Below are positions 7,664 to 17,141 of a stretch of DNA of 64,000 nucleotides, piece by piece (within the stretch, counting starts at the first letter, position 1; each line of letters opens with the position of its first letter). The position numbers and the translations under genes were made by a program. Origin of the DNA: Croceimicrobium hydrocarbonivorans (GTDB lineage: Bacteria > Bacteroidota > Bacteroidia > Flavobacteriales > Schleiferiaceae); contig NZ_CP060139.1 of assembly GCF_014524565.1 (NCBI RefSeq), positions 1,185,501 through 1,249,500 on the forward strand. Direction: 5' to 3'. The notes beneath the pieces were generated by a model that searched no databases, was not told where the DNA came from, and saw only the letters and a list, made by a program, of their open reading frames with translations.

Positions 7664-10495
7664 TTATAATTCTTGAGCGGGTAAACGTATGATCACCTTA
7701 GTGCCACAGGCCTCCCCTTGTTGGTTGTATTTATCAATGATCTTTAGATCGATCACATCGTTCATGGATCGTTTCAGGAGATCGATCCTATCCTTATTAA
7801 TCTGAGTTGCCATGCTGCGATGCGCCTTCTTATTCGGCAATTCTTTGGCTTTTTCCCTGCCAATTCCATCATCTTCAATCGTGCAGCAAAGTAGGTCTCC
7901 ATCCAGCTTAAAGCTGATATGAATAAAGCCATTCCCTTCTTTAGGCTTAAGTCCATGCAAGATCGCATTTTCTACATGAGGCTGAATTAACATGGGTGGA
8001 AGTCCAATATCATAATCCAGTTCCTCATCGACTTCAATCTCGTACTCAAACTTATTATTGAAACGTAGCTTTTCTAATTCAAGATAGTTCTTCAAAACCG
8101 AAACCTCTGTTTCTACCGGATGAATATGCTCCATTGATGATTCAAGGGTTAGCCTCATCAATTTTGCGAAATTGTTGAGATAACGCACTGCCATCTTCGG
8201 ATCCTGCTTAAAGATAAAACTGGAAATACTATCCAGGGCATTAAAGATAAAATGGGGGTTCATCTGCAAGCGCAGGGCCTTACGTTCCATTTCCAAAAGG
8301 TCATTTTCCAGGCGTAAACGCTCCTCCCTTCTTTGCCAACGATCGCGCAGATAAACATAGGCCAAAGCAAAAAGCGCCAAAGCAATCAAAGACCAAAACC
8401 ACCAAGTACGCCAAACCGCCTCTTTCACAACAAAAACATAAGGCTTCGCACTTAAAGCCCAGCTTTGCCAGGGATAACGCGACTCAACTTCCAAAGTATA
8501 GCGGCCTGCTTTTAAATCACTAAACAAGGCTTCACGACGGGTACCAGCATAGGTCCAATTATCACTTTGCCCCAGTAATCGATAGCGATACTGAATCAAT
8601 TCAGGTAATAAAATGCTGCGCAAGCCATAGCGAAAGCGGAGGTAGTTTTGATCGTGATCCAACTCCGTAAACTCCCTTAATCCACTGAAAGCTTCGCTTG
8701 GCCACATATCTAGGTCCGCCGCATTTTCCTCCCTTAATAATTCCGCTTCCAACAGTGCTAAAACCCCCGGATGATGGTATTGCTTAAAGCGTTTAAGATC
8801 CCAAATAAACAGACCTTCTTCACCGGCGGCATAGAGCTCGCCTTCCCTTTCCTTTAGTGCGCCCCCATTAACCGGAGGACCAAAGAAATGGATCTGTGCC
8901 GACTCGCCCGCCTTATGACTTTCCTTTACATCAGATAAACTTACCAGACCTTTATTGGTACCAATCCACAATTCACCTTCACTCAAAGCAAAGGCTCGAA
9001 TTTCCGCAAACTCCAAATCTTTAAGGCTGTAGATATGGGCCTTTGAATTTGAGCGATCAATGATATACAGGCCATTACTGATGGTCCCTACCGCTAAACG
9101 CTTACCGGGCATTGGCTGTATGGCACTCATACCTATGCTATCCAGATTTACTCCGGCCAGCTCTTGATAATGCTGCCAATTACTGCCATCAAAATGCCAG
9201 AGTCCCTGAGTATAAGAGGCAAACCAAAAACCATCTTGAGGCAGATATTGGATGGAAAAAATGCTAGCAAAACCCAGCTCTTCATCGGATAAGATTCTTT
9301 GCCATTGCCCGGACTTTAAGCGCCAAATACCACTGCTACCTGCAGCCCAAATTTCTCCATTTCCTTTGCCGATACTAAATACAAAGCCATCAATAGGGGT
9401 GGAATGAATAACTTCCTGTCCTTCAATTTTATAATATAAACCCGCTTCGGTGGCGATGTATATAGTATCACCTTCAACCAATGAAGCCAAGACCAGGCCC
9501 TTCAATGAAATTACTTTTTGAAAAGGCCAAACCTCTAATCCAAAGGGGGTTCCCAAGAAAACCTTATTCTCATCTACCGAAAGGTTCAGTAATGGCATTT
9601 TCCGACCAAATTCCTTGAAAAAAGGACTTTGCATTTTGAAGATTCCACGGCTGGTACTTAAAAGAACCAAACCTTGAAAGCTGTAGATATTCTTGATCTC
9701 TGAGGCACTAAAATAGCCCTGGTAATCATTGCTATAGAATCCTGAAAGATCAGATTCATCTCGACCTTGCAGATAGACATTTTGCCTATCTACAAAGACA
9801 TTCAAGGAAGGCGTACTTAAGGCAAAGGCAATACTATCTCCTCTTTGTTGGTCTGGTCCTAGAGGGGCGGTCTTTAAATTATAGAGCTTGCCGTGGGCCA
9901 GATAAAAATCAGCTTTACCGGCTGCCAAACTTATATAAGCACTGCTATCTAATTGCTGCCAGGCGTCTTGCCAAGTATAAAGCGCATCTGATGTACAAAG
10001 CACCAATTGATCCTCAATTTGCCCCAAATCCTTAAAGCCATCGGGCAATGCTGAATGAAAGAAAAGGGAATCCCCATCCCAATGATATAAGCCATTAGAT
10101 AGAGCCACATAGAGCTGACCTTGAAAATCACAGATGTCCAGTATCTGAGTTCCTTCAGGTAGGGATATTAATTTAAAGTCCTTGCCCTGAAACTCTGCCA
10201 AACGACGACCATCCTGAATATATAGACGCTCTCCTTTGAAACTGCGAACAACTTGATTGATTAAAGGAAATTCCTTCAGACCAAAATTCTCAAAGCGATA
10301 GCCATCATAGCGCAGCAAGCCGGCGCCTTCACTAGCCATCCAGATAAAGCCCTCCGGCCCTTGCACCATATCGGTTATACTGAGGGTAGGCAGACCTTCT
10401 TCCAAGCCAATACGCTCAAATGCAGCTTCTTGTGCCTTGGCGGACCAAAGGCAAGCAAAAAGTAAAAATGCGAGAAAATGCTGAGCACGGGCCAT
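7664..10495 (-). CDS. Propeller-type sensor histidine kinase (LytS-like catalytic core)
   Basis: About 943 residues from the ATG at 10495. A signal peptide covers about residues 1-21 (ARAQHFLAFLLFACLWSAKA), then a long periplasmic region of two-component-propeller-like repeats (LEEGLPTLSITDMVQGPEG, IWMASEGAGLLRYDG, LWIGTNKGLVSL) and a Y_Y_Y-like domain (YRYRLLGQSDNWTYAG). One transmembrane helix lies near 698-718. The His_kinase core has its phosphoacceptor in LQMNPHFIFNAL (His ~748), followed by a HATPase domain (N box VENAILHG, G box DDGIG). A TTG at 10540 would only add residues before the signal peptide, so the ATG is preferred. It has no fused receiver, unlike the hybrid kinases of polysaccharide-use loci. 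The ligand is unknown. Confidence 0.92.
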   Translation of the reverse strand: MARAQHFLAFLLFACLWSAKAQEAAFERIGLEEGLPTLSITDMVQGPEGFIWMASEGAGLLRYDGYRFENFGLKEFPLINQVVRSFKGERLYIQDGRRLAEFQGKDFKLISLPEGTQILDICDFQGQLYVALSNGLYHWDGDSLFFHSALPDGFKDLGQIEDQLVLCTSDALYTWQDAWQQLDSSAYISLAAGKADFYLAHGKLYNLKTAPLGPDQQRGDSIAFALSTPSLNVFVDRQNVYLQGRDESDLSGFYSNDYQGYFSASEIKNIYSFQGLVLLSTSRGIFKMQSPFFKEFGRKMPLLNLSVDENKVFLGTPFGLEVWPFQKVISLKGLVLASLVEGDTIYIATEAGLYYKIEGQEVIHSTPIDGFVFSIGKGNGEIWAAGSSGIWRLKSGQWQRILSDEELGFASIFSIQYLPQDGFWFASYTQGLWHFDGSNWQHYQELAGVNLDSIGMSAIQPMPGKRLAVGTISNGLYIIDRSNSKAHIYSLKDLEFAEIRAFALSEGELWIGTNKGLVSLSDVKESHKAGESAQIHFFGPPVNGGALKEREGELYAAGEEGLFIWDLKRFKQYHHPGVLALLEAELLREENAADLDMWPSEAFSGLREFTELDHDQNYLRFRYGLRSILLPELIQYRYRLLGQSDNWTYAGTRREALFSDLKAGRYTLEVESRYPWQSWALSAKPYVFVVKEAVWRTWWFWSLIALALFALAYVYLRDRWQRREERLRLENDLLEMERKALRLQMNPHFIFNALDSISSFIFKQDPKMAVRYLNNFAKLMRLTLESSMEHIHPVETEVSVLKNYLELEKLRFNNKFEYEIEVDEELDYDIGLPPMLIQPHVENAILHGLKPKEGNGFIHISFKLDGDLLCCTIEDDGIGREKAKELPNKKAHRSMATQINKDRIDLLKRSMNDVIDLKIIDKYNQQGEACGTKVIIRLPAQEL

Positions 10496-10527
10496 CTGCG
10501 AAAGGTATTGCCAATGCCGAATTAAAC

Positions 10528-10535
10528 CAAATTTA
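10528..10535 (-). promoter_or_regulatory. Bacteroidota -7 element for the kinase-regulator operon
   Basis: The minus strand reads TAAATTTG, a perfect TAnnTTTG match, 33 bases before the kinase ATG. It also supports the shorter kinase start over the TTG at 10540. Confidence 0.5.
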
Positions 10536-10596
10536 GACAAGCGTTTAAAGCGGATTAGTAAACGTTTGCCATCGCAGTAATGCTTGGGCCTCCTCC

Positions 10597-10604
10597 TAGA
10601 TTTG
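10597..10604 (+). promoter_or_regulatory. Bacteroidota -7 element for the 10609 gene
   Basis: TAGATTTG is a perfect TAnnTTTG match ending five bases before the ATG. Transcription would begin at or very near the start codon. Confidence 0.5.
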
Positions 10605-10608
10605 GCTC

Positions 10609-11376
10609 ATGCGATTCTATCTGATCATAGTCTTCATCCCCATTAGCCTGAGCAGCCAAACTTTTCAGGCTTACAGTGCTGCTTTGGCGGATCTCAATTT
10701 ACTCGGCCCTCAAGCCTTGATTATCGCCAACCCTGCTAATAAAACCCAGTACAAACAAAGGCTAGCATTGCATTCCTGTATATGGCCTGGCTTAAAAGAC
10801 CTCAATGAAGCCAGCCTAAGTTTTGGTCGTGCTGCCCAGGGCAAACATTATGGTATTCTTCTGCAGCAATGGGGACCGCTGAACTATAGAGAACAGATGT
10901 TAGCCTTGGCTTTCGGACTGGAACTCAGCTCTAAAATGGCCATGGGAATTCGCATGGATTTACAGCAAAAACAAATTGTGGAAAAGGATAAATCCTATCA
11001 TCTGAATAGTCAGCTTTATTGGGATTATCACCCCAGTGCAAACTGGCAATGGGCCAATCGACTGCAAATTGCTAAGGTGCCTTTAGGAGCAAAGCTTAGT
11101 TTGGATAGTCAAATGAGCTTTCAGGGCTTTAGCGGTTTAAGGCTATTGATGGGGATAAGTCTACCTCAACAGAGTCCGGGCTTTGGGGCTTTTGCACTGG
11201 AGTATAATTTTAAAGATTGGCTCTTTCTAAGGCAGGGTTTTAAATTAAAGCAAGACCTGGATTACCGTGCGGGCTTGGGTATTAGATGGAAGGCCTGGAT
11301 ATTGGATCTAGGATTTCAATGGCAAAAGGCCCTAGGTGCAGGACAGCAAATCAGCCTAAGCTATTGCTGGTTATGA
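10609..11376 (+). CDS. Unknown exported protein, probable outer-membrane beta-barrel
   Basis: 255 residues with a signal peptide (MRFYLIIVFIPISLSSQ, then TFQAY). The body alternates aromatic and hydrophobic residues with short turns and ends in a hydrophobic strand (QQISLSYCWL), the pattern of a small outer-membrane barrel resembling PorQ/PorV-like or FadL-like families. I do not recognise a named family. The stop overlaps the next ATG (ATGA at 11373-11376), so it is coupled to the helix-hairpin-helix gene and the two products probably act together. It is divergent from the kinase-regulator pair. Confidence 0.75.
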   Translation: MRFYLIIVFIPISLSSQTFQAYSAALADLNLLGPQALIIANPANKTQYKQRLALHSCIWPGLKDLNEASLSFGRAAQGKHYGILLQQWGPLNYREQMLALAFGLELSSKMAMGIRMDLQQKQIVEKDKSYHLNSQLYWDYHPSANWQWANRLQIAKVPLGAKLSLDSQMSFQGFSGLRLLMGISLPQQSPGFGAFALEYNFKDWLFLRQGFKLKQDLDYRAGLGIRWKAWILDLGFQWQKALGAGQQISLSYCWL

Positions 11377-13325
11377 TTCGGGCCTTCGTCCTATCCTTGC
11401 TAATCTGCAAAGGCTTAGTTGCTCAAAGCTTATGGGAGCAACAATTGGAACAAAGCTCCCTCGCTGAGCAAAGTCCAGAGGCCCTAGAACAATGGGCTAA
11501 TCAATTGCAAAATTGGGAGCAAAGACCCATTGAAATTAATTTGTGGAGCCGACAGCAATTAATGGAAACCGGTTTATTTAATGTCTTTCAAGTGCATAAT
11601 CTTCTACAATACCGTGAACGATACGGGGCATTATTATCAATTCCCGAGCTTAACCTGATTAAGGGCTTTGAAAAAGAAAGAATCCAATTCCTTGCTCCCT
11701 ATTTGAGCTTTCAGACTAAAGAAAGTAGCCATGGCTTAAGCTGGCAGAGTTTCCGCAACATCAGGGAACATCAGTTGGCCTGGCGTTGGCAGCTTAATCG
11801 CCGGAATCTGGATGCAAATCAAAAAAACACCTATTTAGGGGATCCACTTGAAAGTCGATTGGTGTATCGAGCTCAGAACCGCTCAGGCTTATCTATTGGC
11901 TTAAACCTTCAAAAAGATCCGGGAGAAGCTTGGCATCTTCCTTTTGGCTTTGATCATCTGGCAGGCCATCTGCAATATCAAGGTCCTGGCAAATGGCGAA
12001 AATTAATCTTAGGCGACTTCCATTTTAGTTTTGGTCAAGGTTTAAGCTTATGGTCAGGCTCAGCCTTTCATGCCACCGGATTTGATCAGGCATTCGCAGC
12101 TTATGCTCGTGGGATCAGTGCTTTTGGCGGCAGTGAAGAGCAAAGGTTCTTCCGAGGAGTAGCGGTCAGCTATCAAAAAGATGCTTGGAGGACAGAAACC
12201 TTTATTTCTTTTAGGGACTTAGATGCCAGTTTAACTGAAACCAAGGAAGGAAGGGTGGCCATGATTCGTAATGGCGGATACCATCGCAATGAAAAAGAAC
12301 TCAGCTCTAAAGATCAAGTTTCATTAAAATCTCTGGGCATGGCTCTGCACTATGAGGGAAAGAATTTTGATCTAAGCTTTTTGCATCATCAGCATTATTT
12401 CGCCATCCCCCTAATGGAAGCCTCGGACTTAAGTGAAAGCCATAAAGTTGTGGGAAAAAGCTATTATGGCTATGCTCTGGCCGGGCAATTACTTTGGCAG
12501 CAATTTCACCTATTTGGAGAATGGGCCATGGACCAGGAGGCAGACTGGGCTCTATATATCGGCTGGGAGCGCAACTGGTGGGAGCGATTTAAAATCAGGC
12601 AAGCCTGGCGCAAATTTCAAGTTAATTATCAAGGTTTCTGGAATGATGCCCGTGCACGTAGTGGCAGCGCCGGTGAATTTGGAATCCTGCATCAAATTGA
12701 AGCCAATTGGACCTACCAGTTGCGGAGCTTAGTGGAAGTAGACTATTATGCATTCCCCTGGCCCCGCTACCAAATTGAAGGCCCTTCTGCCGGAAAGCGC
12801 ATTAGTTTTATCCAGGAATGGCGACCTAAATCCTCCCAAAGTCTAGAACTCCGACTTCGCCATCAGAAAGACGAAAAATGGGATGGAACTAGTTTCAAAG
12901 GAGATCCTGCCCTTAGCAGAAGCAGTGTCGAAAACTGGCAAATTCGATTTGTGCACAAGCTTCAGCTTAGTAGCGCTTGGAGCAGTCGCAGTTCCATACA
13001 ATTTTATCTACTACCCGAAAATTGGAATCAAGTAGCCAGCTTTCTTTCACAACAATGGACCTACAAATTTGGGTCCTGGCGCCATAGTTTAAGCTTAAGC
13101 ATGGCCAATGATCCCGCTGGGATAGCAGTCTTTTACGATTATGAGCCCGACTTATTGAGAAGCTTTTCGATTCCTGCCTACCGTGGCCAGAGCCTTCGAC
13201 TCTCTATCTATAGTCGCTGGAAGTCAAGAAAATGGCAGGCTGAAGCCAAACTTGCTTATGCCGATGATATTTATTATTCTAATGCTCAAATAGAGCTTAA
13301 ATTGCAATTGCATTATTCATTTTAA
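11373..13325 (+). CDS. Helix-hairpin-helix domain protein with barrel-like C-terminal region
   Basis: About 650 residues from the ATG that overlaps the preceding stop. A signal peptide (IRAFVLSLLICKGLVAQ) precedes two ComEA/GspK-like helix-hairpin-helix motifs at about residues 55-105 (IEINLWSRQQLMETGLFNVF, then LSIPELNLIKGF). The remaining 500 or so residues are rich in Trp, Arg, Gln and beta-strand patterns and end in IELKLQLHYSF, which suggests an outer-membrane barrel. Such exported HHH-barrel proteins recur in Bacteroidota, but I know of no assigned function. DNA binding at the cell surface (uptake) is possible; HHH motifs also occur in non-DNA contexts, so this is only an inference. Confidence 0.8.
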   Translation: MIRAFVLSLLICKGLVAQSLWEQQLEQSSLAEQSPEALEQWANQLQNWEQRPIEINLWSRQQLMETGLFNVFQVHNLLQYRERYGALLSIPELNLIKGFEKERIQFLAPYLSFQTKESSHGLSWQSFRNIREHQLAWRWQLNRRNLDANQKNTYLGDPLESRLVYRAQNRSGLSIGLNLQKDPGEAWHLPFGFDHLAGHLQYQGPGKWRKLILGDFHFSFGQGLSLWSGSAFHATGFDQAFAAYARGISAFGGSEEQRFFRGVAVSYQKDAWRTETFISFRDLDASLTETKEGRVAMIRNGGYHRNEKELSSKDQVSLKSLGMALHYEGKNFDLSFLHHQHYFAIPLMEASDLSESHKVVGKSYYGYALAGQLLWQQFHLFGEWAMDQEADWALYIGWERNWWERFKIRQAWRKFQVNYQGFWNDARARSGSAGEFGILHQIEANWTYQLRSLVEVDYYAFPWPRYQIEGPSAGKRISFIQEWRPKSSQSLELRLRHQKDEKWDGTSFKGDPALSRSSVENWQIRFVHKLQLSSAWSSRSSIQFYLLPENWNQVASFLSQQWTYKFGSWRHSLSLSMANDPAGIAVFYDYEPDLLRSFSIPAYRGQSLRLSIYSRWKSRKWQAEAKLAYADDIYYSNAQIELKLQLHYSF

Positions 13326-13343
13326 GAAACCACGTGCAGATGC

Positions 13344-13351
13344 GATATTTG
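13344..13351 (+). promoter_or_regulatory. Near-consensus -7 element for ferritin
   Basis: GATATTTG is one mismatch from TAnnTTTG, 14 bases before the ferritin ATG. Confidence 0.35.
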
Positions 13352-13365
13352 CTAAAATTTTACGC

Positions 13366-13884
13366 ATGCTATCAGAAAAATTAGCTTCAGCGCTAAACAA
13401 CCAAATTCAAGTGGAGGCCATCTCCTCACAAGTATATTTAGCCATGGCCTCCTGGGCCGAAGTACAAGGTTTAGAAGGGGTTGCCTCTTTTATGTACGAA
13501 CAATCGGATGAGGAACGTCTACACATGTTAAAGCTGGTGAAATTCGTAAACGAGCGCGGTGGTCACGCTGTAGTTTCTGAATTAAAAGCCCCTAAATCAG
13601 ACTTTGGTACTTTTAAAGATATGTTTCAAGAACTCTTTGAGCATGAACTAAAGGTATCGGCCAGCATCAATGAATTGGTTCACACTGCTTTAGAAGAAAA
13701 AGACTATGCTACCCATAACTTCTTGCAATGGTATGTTGCCGAGCAAATCGAAGAAGAAGCGGTAGCTCGCACTATTTTGGATAAAATCAATTTGATCGGA
13801 AACGATAAAGGCGGACTGTATTTATTTGACCGCGACATTAAGCAACTCACTGTAGAAACTGCAGCAAACGACAACCCTAAATAA
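13366..13884 (+). CDS. ftn: Non-heme ferritin
   Basis: 172 residues, the standard length for bacterial ferritin. Ferroxidase-centre residues are visible in QVEAISSQVYLAMASW and YEQSDEERLHMLKLV (Glu and the ExxH pair) and in EQIEEEAVARTILDKI. It stores iron as a ferric mineral inside a 24-subunit shell and detoxifies Fe(II). It is cytoplasmic. The next gene begins 12 bases later, so arginine decarboxylase may be co-transcribed, though the roles are unrelated. Confidence 0.95.
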   Translation: MLSEKLASALNNQIQVEAISSQVYLAMASWAEVQGLEGVASFMYEQSDEERLHMLKLVKFVNERGGHAVVSELKAPKSDFGTFKDMFQELFEHELKVSASINELVHTALEEKDYATHNFLQWYVAEQIEEEAVARTILDKINLIGNDKGGLYLFDRDIKQLTVETAANDNPK

Positions 13885-13896
13885 GCCGAACGGTAA

Positions 13897-15300
13897 ATGA
13901 AAAACACCTACTTTGATCTGATCGATCAGACCTATTATTTTCCACAGGAAGGTTTTGACTTGCGTGATGACCAACTCACCTTTCATGGAATTTCGCTTAA
14001 GCACCTGATTGACAAATACGGAACTCCTTTCCGTTTTATCTATCTGCCTAAGATTGGCGATCAGATCAAAAAAGCGCGTAATCTCTTTAATCGTGCCATC
14101 AAACGCTCTTCCTTCCGAGGGGAATATCAATTCTGTTATTGTACCAAGTGCAATCACTTTTCACATGTGGTGAGCGAGGCGCTAAAGCATAATGTTAACC
14201 TGGAAACCTCCTCCTCTTTCGACATTGACCTTATTCTCAATCTCTACAAGGAAGGTAAGTTTACCAAGGATCGCTATATCGTAAACAATGGCTATAAAAC
14301 CGACGACTATCTTCAGAAGATCGTGAAAATGCATGAGCTCGGTTTTGAGAATATCATTGTGGTATTGGATAGCATGACGGAGCTGGAGCGATTAATGAAG
14401 TTCGCTGGTGATAATAAAATTAAGATCGGTCTGCGGATGGCCATTAATGAAGAACCGCAGTCGAGCTATTACACTTCTCGATTAGGCATTCGTCATAACG
14501 AAATGCTGGATTTTTACGAGAATCACATCAAAGACAATCCACAGGTTGAGCTTAAAATGCTGCACTTCTTTGTGGATTCGGGCATTAAAGACAGCCTCTA
14601 CTACTGGGGTGAATTTAAGCGTGCCATTAAACTTTATACCGAACTCAAGAAGAGAGCAGATAGCCTCACTCATTTCAATTTGGGTGGTGGATTCCCGATT
14701 CGCAACAATCTGGGTTTTGAGTACGATTACGAATACATGATTCGTGAAATCGTGCAAAACATCAGCGATGCCTGCGATGCAGAGGAAGTGCCTCATCCCA
14801 ATATCTTCACCGAATTTGGAAAATACACCGTTGGTGAATCAGGAGCGATCATCTTCAAGGTACTGGAGCAAAAGAAACAGAACGATACCGAAAGCTGGTA
14901 TATCATCAATAACAGCTTGATGAACACTATTCCTGATGCCTGGAGTATTCACGAAAAGTTCATTCTCCTGCCCATCAATAAATGGGATCACGAATACCAA
15001 AGGGTAAATATTGGTGGAATTAGCTGTGATCACTCGGATTACTATAATTCCGATGAGCTGAACCAGGAAGTATTACTGCCTACCTACGATGATAATGATG
15101 AAGAGCCACTTTACATTGGTTTCTTCCACACCGGAGCTTATCAAGATGCCATTTCAGGTTATGGTGGCATTAAGCATTGCCTGATCCCTTCCCCTAAGCA
15201 TGTGATTATCGATCGGGATGAGAAAGGCAATATCGTCGACTATGTATACCGCAATGAGCAGTCGGCAGAAGAAATGTTTAAACTATTAGGTTACAAATGA
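13897..15300 (+). CDS. speA: Arginine decarboxylase, alanine-racemase-fold type
   Basis: 467 residues, shorter than the ~630-660-residue E. coli type because the insertion domain is missing, as in other Flavobacteriia. PLP-binding features of fold type III are visible: the Lys in FCYCTKCNHFSHV, the HFFVDSGI strand, the glycine loop LGGGFP and the substrate-site Cys in GGISCDHSD. It would make agmatine from arginine, the first step toward putrescine. The stop overlaps the agmatinase ATG (ATGA), which supports the assignment. A related substrate (ornithine, lysine or carboxy-polyamine) cannot be excluded from sequence alone. Confidence 0.88.
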   Translation: MKNTYFDLIDQTYYFPQEGFDLRDDQLTFHGISLKHLIDKYGTPFRFIYLPKIGDQIKKARNLFNRAIKRSSFRGEYQFCYCTKCNHFSHVVSEALKHNVNLETSSSFDIDLILNLYKEGKFTKDRYIVNNGYKTDDYLQKIVKMHELGFENIIVVLDSMTELERLMKFAGDNKIKIGLRMAINEEPQSSYYTSRLGIRHNEMLDFYENHIKDNPQVELKMLHFFVDSGIKDSLYYWGEFKRAIKLYTELKKRADSLTHFNLGGGFPIRNNLGFEYDYEYMIREIVQNISDACDAEEVPHPNIFTEFGKYTVGESGAIIFKVLEQKKQNDTESWYIINNSLMNTIPDAWSIHEKFILLPINKWDHEYQRVNIGGISCDHSDYYNSDELNQEVLLPTYDDNDEEPLYIGFFHTGAYQDAISGYGGIKHCLIPSPKHVIIDRDEKGNIVDYVYRNEQSAEEMFKLLGYK

Positions 15301-16148
15301 GAATTTACGCCGGTGTAGAAGAAGAATGGGGCGATTACGACAAAGCGCGCATTCTTTTACAATCCATTCCCTACGACGGAACCAGTACCTGGGGCAAGGG
15401 TGCCGACCAGGGCTTTGAATCCTTCCTAGATGCTACCGACAATATGGAGGTTTACGATATCGAAACCGATTCGGAAGTCTACAAACAAGGAGTGCATATC
15501 CTGGATCCCATTCGCGAAGACTCCAGTCCGGAAGCCGTATTTGAGACCGTTTACAAAAAGACCCAAGAACTCCTAAAAACAGGCAAGTACCTCACCTTCT
15601 TTGGCGGTGAGCACAGTATCAGCATAGGGGTAATTAAGGCTTTTTACGAGCATCATGATAATTTAAGCGTGCTGCAAATTGATGCCCATGCGGATTTACG
15701 TCCTGAGTATCACGGCAGCCCCTATAACCATGCCTGCGCGGTATTTGACGCCAGTCAGAATTGCAATTTGGTGCAAGTAGGCATTCGCAGCATGGATGCG
15801 GATGAAAAACAATATGTGCAAGAAGGTAATTGCTTTTATGCTCACGAAATGTGGGGTCATGATCGCTGGATGGATGAATCCATTGCCCGACTTACTGATA
15901 AGGTTTACCTCACCATTGACTTGGATGCTTTTGATCCATCAATTTTAGCCGCTACCGGAACTCCGGAACCCGGCGGTATGGGCTGGTATGAAACCTTAAA
16001 ATACCTGCGTAGGGTATTCCGCGAAAAAGAAGTTGTAGGCTTCGACATCGTAGAGCTGGCACCAGAAAAGGCCCATAAGGCTTCTAATTTTTTAGCCGCC
16101 AAACTGTATTACAAACTTTTAAGCTATCAATTCGAAGATGGAAAATAA
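15297..16148 (+). CDS. speB: Agmatinase (ureohydrolase family)
   Basis: 283 residues. Binuclear Mn-site motifs are present: GGEHSIS, QIDAHADLR and TIDLDAFDPS. It would hydrolyse agmatine to putrescine and urea. The ATG overlaps the speA stop and the end overlaps the next gene by 11 bases, so the three genes form one translationally linked block. Position downstream of arginine decarboxylase favours agmatinase over arginase or formimidoylglutamase. Confidence 0.92.
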   Translation: MRIYAGVEEEWGDYDKARILLQSIPYDGTSTWGKGADQGFESFLDATDNMEVYDIETDSEVYKQGVHILDPIREDSSPEAVFETVYKKTQELLKTGKYLTFFGGEHSISIGVIKAFYEHHDNLSVLQIDAHADLRPEYHGSPYNHACAVFDASQNCNLVQVGIRSMDADEKQYVQEGNCFYAHEMWGHDRWMDESIARLTDKVYLTIDLDAFDPSILAATGTPEPGGMGWYETLKYLRRVFREKEVVGFDIVELAPEKAHKASNFLAAKLYYKLLSYQFEDGK

Positions 16149-17115
16149 AGGACCCATTGGCCAGTTTATGCTGGAACATTACAAGCACTTCAATGCTGCT
16201 GCTTTAGTAGATGCCGCAAAAGGATATGAAAAGCATTTAGCAGAAGGCAAGAAAATGATGATTACCCTGGCAGGTGCCATGAGTACCGCTGAACTGGGCA
16301 AAAGTCTGGCTGAAATTATTCGTCAGGATAAAGTGCAAATCATCTCTTGTACTGGTGCCAACCTCGAAGAAGATTTAATGAATTTAGTAGCTCATAGCCA
16401 CTATGAGCGCGTACCCCACTACCGCGATCTTACCCCTAAAGAAGAATGGGATTTATTGGAGCGTGGCCTAAATCGGGTAACCGATACTTGCATTCCAGAA
16501 GAAGAAGCCTTCCGTAGATTACAAAAGCACATCTTCGAAATCTGGAAGGATGCCGAAGCAAAGGGTGAGCGTTATTTCCCACATGAGTTTATGTATAAGC
16601 TACTGAACTCCGGAGTATTGCAACAATATTATGAGATCGACCCTAAGAACAGCTGGATGCTGGCAGCGGCAGAAAAGAACCTGCCCATCATCGTTCCAGG
16701 TTGGGAAGATTCGACCATGGGGAACATTTTCGCTTCTTATTGCTTAAAAGGAGAGCTCAAGGCTTCAACCATGAAGAGTGGAATTGAATACATGACTTTC
16801 CTGGCCGATTGGTATACGGACAATGCCGGAACAGATGGTATTGGCTTTTTCCAGATCGGTGGTGGTATCGCGGGTGACTTCCCAATTTGTGTAGTACCTA
16901 TGCTTTATCAGGATATGGAACGCACTGATACTCCTTTCTGGTCTTATTTCTGCCAGATTAGCGACAGTACCACCAGTTACGGATCCTACTCCGGAGCAGT
17001 TCCCAATGAGAAAATCACTTGGGGAAAACTGGACATTCATACGCCGAAATTCATTGTAGAAAGTGATGCAACTATAGTTGCGCCACTGCTCTTTGCTTAC
17101 CTCTTAGGCTGGTAA
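16138..17115 (+). CDS. Deoxyhypusine synthase family protein
   Basis: 325 residues. The NAD-binding and active-site segments of deoxyhypusine synthase are recognisable: TLAGAMSTAELGKSL, the SCTGANLEEDL motif, GWEDSTMGN, FQIGGGIAGDFPICV and the catalytic-Lys segment ITWGKLD (Lys 297), followed by VESDATIVAPLLFAYLL. In eukaryotes the enzyme transfers an aminobutyl group from spermidine to eIF5A. Bacteria lack eIF5A, and some bacterial homologues act as homospermidine synthases. Its place right after speA-speB points to polyamine chemistry. The real acceptor (putrescine, another amine or a protein) cannot be read from the sequence. An EF-P gene lies at 39654. Confidence 0.9.
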   Translation: MENKGPIGQFMLEHYKHFNAAALVDAAKGYEKHLAEGKKMMITLAGAMSTAELGKSLAEIIRQDKVQIISCTGANLEEDLMNLVAHSHYERVPHYRDLTPKEEWDLLERGLNRVTDTCIPEEEAFRRLQKHIFEIWKDAEAKGERYFPHEFMYKLLNSGVLQQYYEIDPKNSWMLAAAEKNLPIIVPGWEDSTMGNIFASYCLKGELKASTMKSGIEYMTFLADWYTDNAGTDGIGFFQIGGGIAGDFPICVVPMLYQDMERTDTPFWSYFCQISDSTTSYGSYSGAVPNEKITWGKLDIHTPKFIVESDATIVAPLLFAYLLGW

Positions 17116-17141
17116 TAAAGCTAAAGACGCCCAAAGGCATT

